A stretch of DNA of 61,310 nt from positions 1 through 61,310 of the forward strand of contig CACOJW010000008.1 in assembly GCA_902627615.1 (NCBI GenBank), written 5' to 3'. Of the stretch, positions 59,840 to 61,310 are shown in pieces. This stretch comes from an uncultured marine group III euryarchaeote (GTDB taxonomy: Archaea; Thermoplasmatota; Poseidoniia; MGIII; CG-Epi1). Under the pieces are notes generated by a model. It had not been told where the DNA came from and did no database searches. It saw only the letters and a program-made list of their open reading frames with translations. Positions within the stretch are counted from its first letter, which is position 1. Each line of letters starts with the position of its first letter. The translations under genes and the position numbers were made by a program.

Positions 59840-61310
59840 TTTCTTCTGTGCTTTAATCCAACAACTGTTAAAACAGATAATACAGGTATAAAAATATTGG
59901 CGAATTCAGGAATAGTTTGGTAAGTCATCACCAAACCAACATTCGGATTTGCATCTGTTTCTCGGTAGGCAATTAGGAAAAACGCATCACTGGCTGTAGC
60001 TTTAAGATACAAAAGCGACATTCTTTGGACATCTCCAGTATCCCAATCATCCTGTTTCGTACAACTAAGTTCAGTATTTCCGTTAGAAAGCGCACACTCG
60101 GCTAATATTCCATTTCCACCAGCATGTGGTGCAGGATCGTGGTCTTCCCAAATTATAACTATACGATTTGAATCGTGAATAGCAATACCCACATGTCTTA
60201 CCCCATCTGAAGTTTCAAATTGGTCGCAAGCAGTCGTACAATCTTCATTTTGTATGGAAACATCATTATTTCCATCAATACTTCCCACAGTATATTCACC
60301 ATCATCGTTTGAAGTCCAGATAGCTATGAATTTCGAGGTTCCTGAATCATAGGCAATACTTACATAATTGACGGTATCATCAGTCGCATCTACGACATCA
60401 CCCCAGGTAATACTCGTTCCTGATGAGCCTATAGATCCGCCCCTTATTTGAGCACGGGTATCTGCTACATCGTGCCAGATTAAAACAAATTGATTATTGC
60501 CAACATCTACGACATCATTCCATTTAACTGCAGGATCAGCGTCATTTCCACAGGAAGCTGTAAAGCATGATTGACTTCCCCAACTTACAGTTTTAGCACT
60601 TCCATCTACTGCTCCTGCCTTACAACCACCACCTTGTCTTTCACTAGCATCGGAAGTCTGAATGCCATAACAAAATAGAACCCTATTATCGCCAGCCATG
60701 TCAGTCACTGAGATATAATGTCCAGCTAGATCATTAGTTCCAATTTCAGCAGCAGTACCTAGACTGATACTAAGGTCAGAATCATCGACAGTACCAACTA
60801 TAGAAAAGGCATGATGATTATCTGATGAGCTATCTTCCTTTCGCCACGTTATAACGAAGCTTTCCTCGCCAGCACTCCCTTCTAAATCAAATGCAACATC
60901 AAAGAAAACAATAGCATCAGTTTCATCAGCCCATTCAGAGGTCGAAGAACCCAAACTTATAGCGCCATTACTATCGATTTCACCAGCTCTAACTTCTCCA
61001 TCTCCGTCACTTTTCATCCAAACAATAACAAATACATCATTGGTAGGATCATAAGCAGTACGTATAGTACAACCGGAAATGTTACAGGGATTATTACTGT
61101 CAAATGTTACCTTAGTGCTGTAACTCGCTCTAGAAAGATCTTCGCCATTTTCAACCCATATTGCTTCAGAATCATCAATATCTTCATCCCATGAAACTAA
61201 GTGAAAATGAGCCCTAAATTGCTCAGGTAATTGTTCAGTAACTAATTCAATTTCACTATCTCCACTTGCAGCAACAACTCTATCTAGGAGAATCCATTCC
61301 CATTTTTCTA
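59836..61310 (-). CDS. Repetitive surface protein with PEF-CTERM-like anchor, 5' end outside window
   Basis: The frame is open from the window edge to the stop at 59836-59838 (about 490 codons); the ATG at 61017 is internal, so the start lies beyond 61310. The protein is acidic and made of repeats of about 60-65 residues with a recurring F-V/I-x-x-W-x-x-x-D strand (FVITWRKED, FVLIWHDV, FIAIWTSND, IVIIWEDHD) followed by G-x-I/V-x-x-x-x-x-S-I, like the blades of a beta-propeller. It ends IPEFANIFIPVLSVLTVVGLK plus basic residues, matching a PEF-type archaeosortase sorting signal. Probably an extracellular binding protein. Confidence 0.78.
   Translation of the reverse strand, partial: EKWEWILLDRVVAASGDSEIELVTEQLPEQFRAHFHLVSWDEDIDDSEAIWVENGEDLSRASYSTKVTFDSNNPCNISGCTIRTAYDPTNDVFVIVWMKSDGDGEVRAGEIDSNGAISLGSSTSEWADETDAIVFFDVAFDLEGSAGEESFVITWRKEDSSSDNHHAFSIVGTVDDSDLSISLGTAAEIGTNDLAGHYISVTDMAGDNRVLFCYGIQTSDASERQGGGCKAGAVDGSAKTVSWGSQSCFTASCGNDADPAVKWNDVVDVGNNQFVLIWHDVADTRAQIRGGSIGSSGTSITWGDVVDATDDTVNYVSIAYDSGTSKFIAIWTSNDDGEYTVGSIDGNNDVSIQNEDCTTACDQFETSDGVRHVGIAIHDSNRIVIIWEDHDPAPHAGGNGILAECALSNGNTELSCTKQDDWDTGDVQRMSLLYLKATASDAFFLIAYRETDANPNVGLVMTYQTIPEFANIFIPVLSVLTVVGLKHRRK

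Noticed and set aside
1-61310. CRISPR arrays, insertion sequences or prophage
   Set aside because: No regularly spaced repeats, transposase, integrase or phage structural motifs were seen on either strand.

Overview
The window is 61.3 kb of AT-rich, gene-dense DNA from an archaeon. The gene content best fits a planktonic marine Thermoplasmatota (Marine Group II/III, the Poseidoniales-like euryarchaea). Archaeal markers are the end of the spc ribosomal operon (uS5-uL30-uL15-SecY), archaeal adenylate kinase AdkA, a DUF106 insertase, aIF5B, an RPA/RadA cluster, archaeal phosphopantothenate synthetase, topoisomerase VI A, a DUF63 protein and TATA-box promoters with many leaderless starts. A proteorhodopsin, an OPT peptide transporter, secreted S8 and M14 peptidases and large PGF-/PEF-CTERM-like surface proteins point to a sunlit, protein-degrading photoheterotroph. 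The lineage is an inference; no rRNA or tRNA was found.

Layout. 1-4.7 kb: spc operon end with secY, a hexapeptide acyltransferase, adkA and DUF106. 4.7-9.2 kb: HemK-like methyltransferase, then a four-gene cluster (PIG-L/LmbE deacetylase, GT4 glycosyltransferase, 2-hydroxyacid dehydrogenase, ATP-grasp). 9.2-14.1 kb (minus): PLP beta-synthase, aIF5B, class V aminotransferase, a small basic protein and an OB-fold protein. 14.2-17.6 kb: RPA large subunit, RPA-associated protein, RadA and a 36-codon ORF. 17.6-23.8 kb: a surface CARDB protein, then OPT and SSS transporters. 23.8-26.4 kb: an unknown helical protein plus three KaiC/ArlH-like paralogues, one without a P-loop. 26.5-32.1 kb: an AIG1-like membrane protein, an ETHE1-like metallo-hydrolase, a PGF-CTERM surface protein, an acyl-CoA-binding/SnoaL fusion and a cytosolic BtuF-like protein. 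32.1-37.6 kb (minus): a tightly packed acyl-chain modification operon (CFA synthase, desaturase, second CFA-type methyltransferase, FAD oxidoreductase, DUF1365, GNAT). 37.7-44.4 kb: DUF454, ferrochelatase, threonine aldolase, DoxX, GlyRS, amidohydrolase, PRPP synthetase, RidA. 44.5-54.4 kb: rhodopsin, S8 protease, a tandem-duplicated membrane pair, GYD protein, a pseudo-GTPase EF-Tu-like protein with phosphopantothenate synthetase, M14 peptidase and membrane carriers. 54.4-61.3 kb: Topo VI A, HAD, flavodoxin, PlsC acyltransferase, pterin dehydratase, DUF63, methylmalonyl-CoA epimerase and a PEF-CTERM-like surface protein running off the end.

How it fits together. The most striking theme is bacterial-style acyl-lipid metabolism in an archaeon: an acyl-CoA-binding domain, a delta-9-type desaturase, two different CFA-family methyltransferases, the FAD-oxidoreductase/DUF1365 pair seen in bacterial photooxidative-stress clusters, and PlsC. 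These sit in the same 30 kb as a rhodopsin and ferrochelatase. A second candidate for an undescribed system is the KaiC-like trio with its partner. Synonymous codon choice on the plus strand also changes from T-ending to A-ending near 28 kb, which suggests a replication-strand switch.

No stretch longer than 300 bases lacks a gene. The longest gaps are 27907-28118 and 14072-14255, both promoter regions. I saw no tRNA, rRNA, CRISPR array, IS element or att site.
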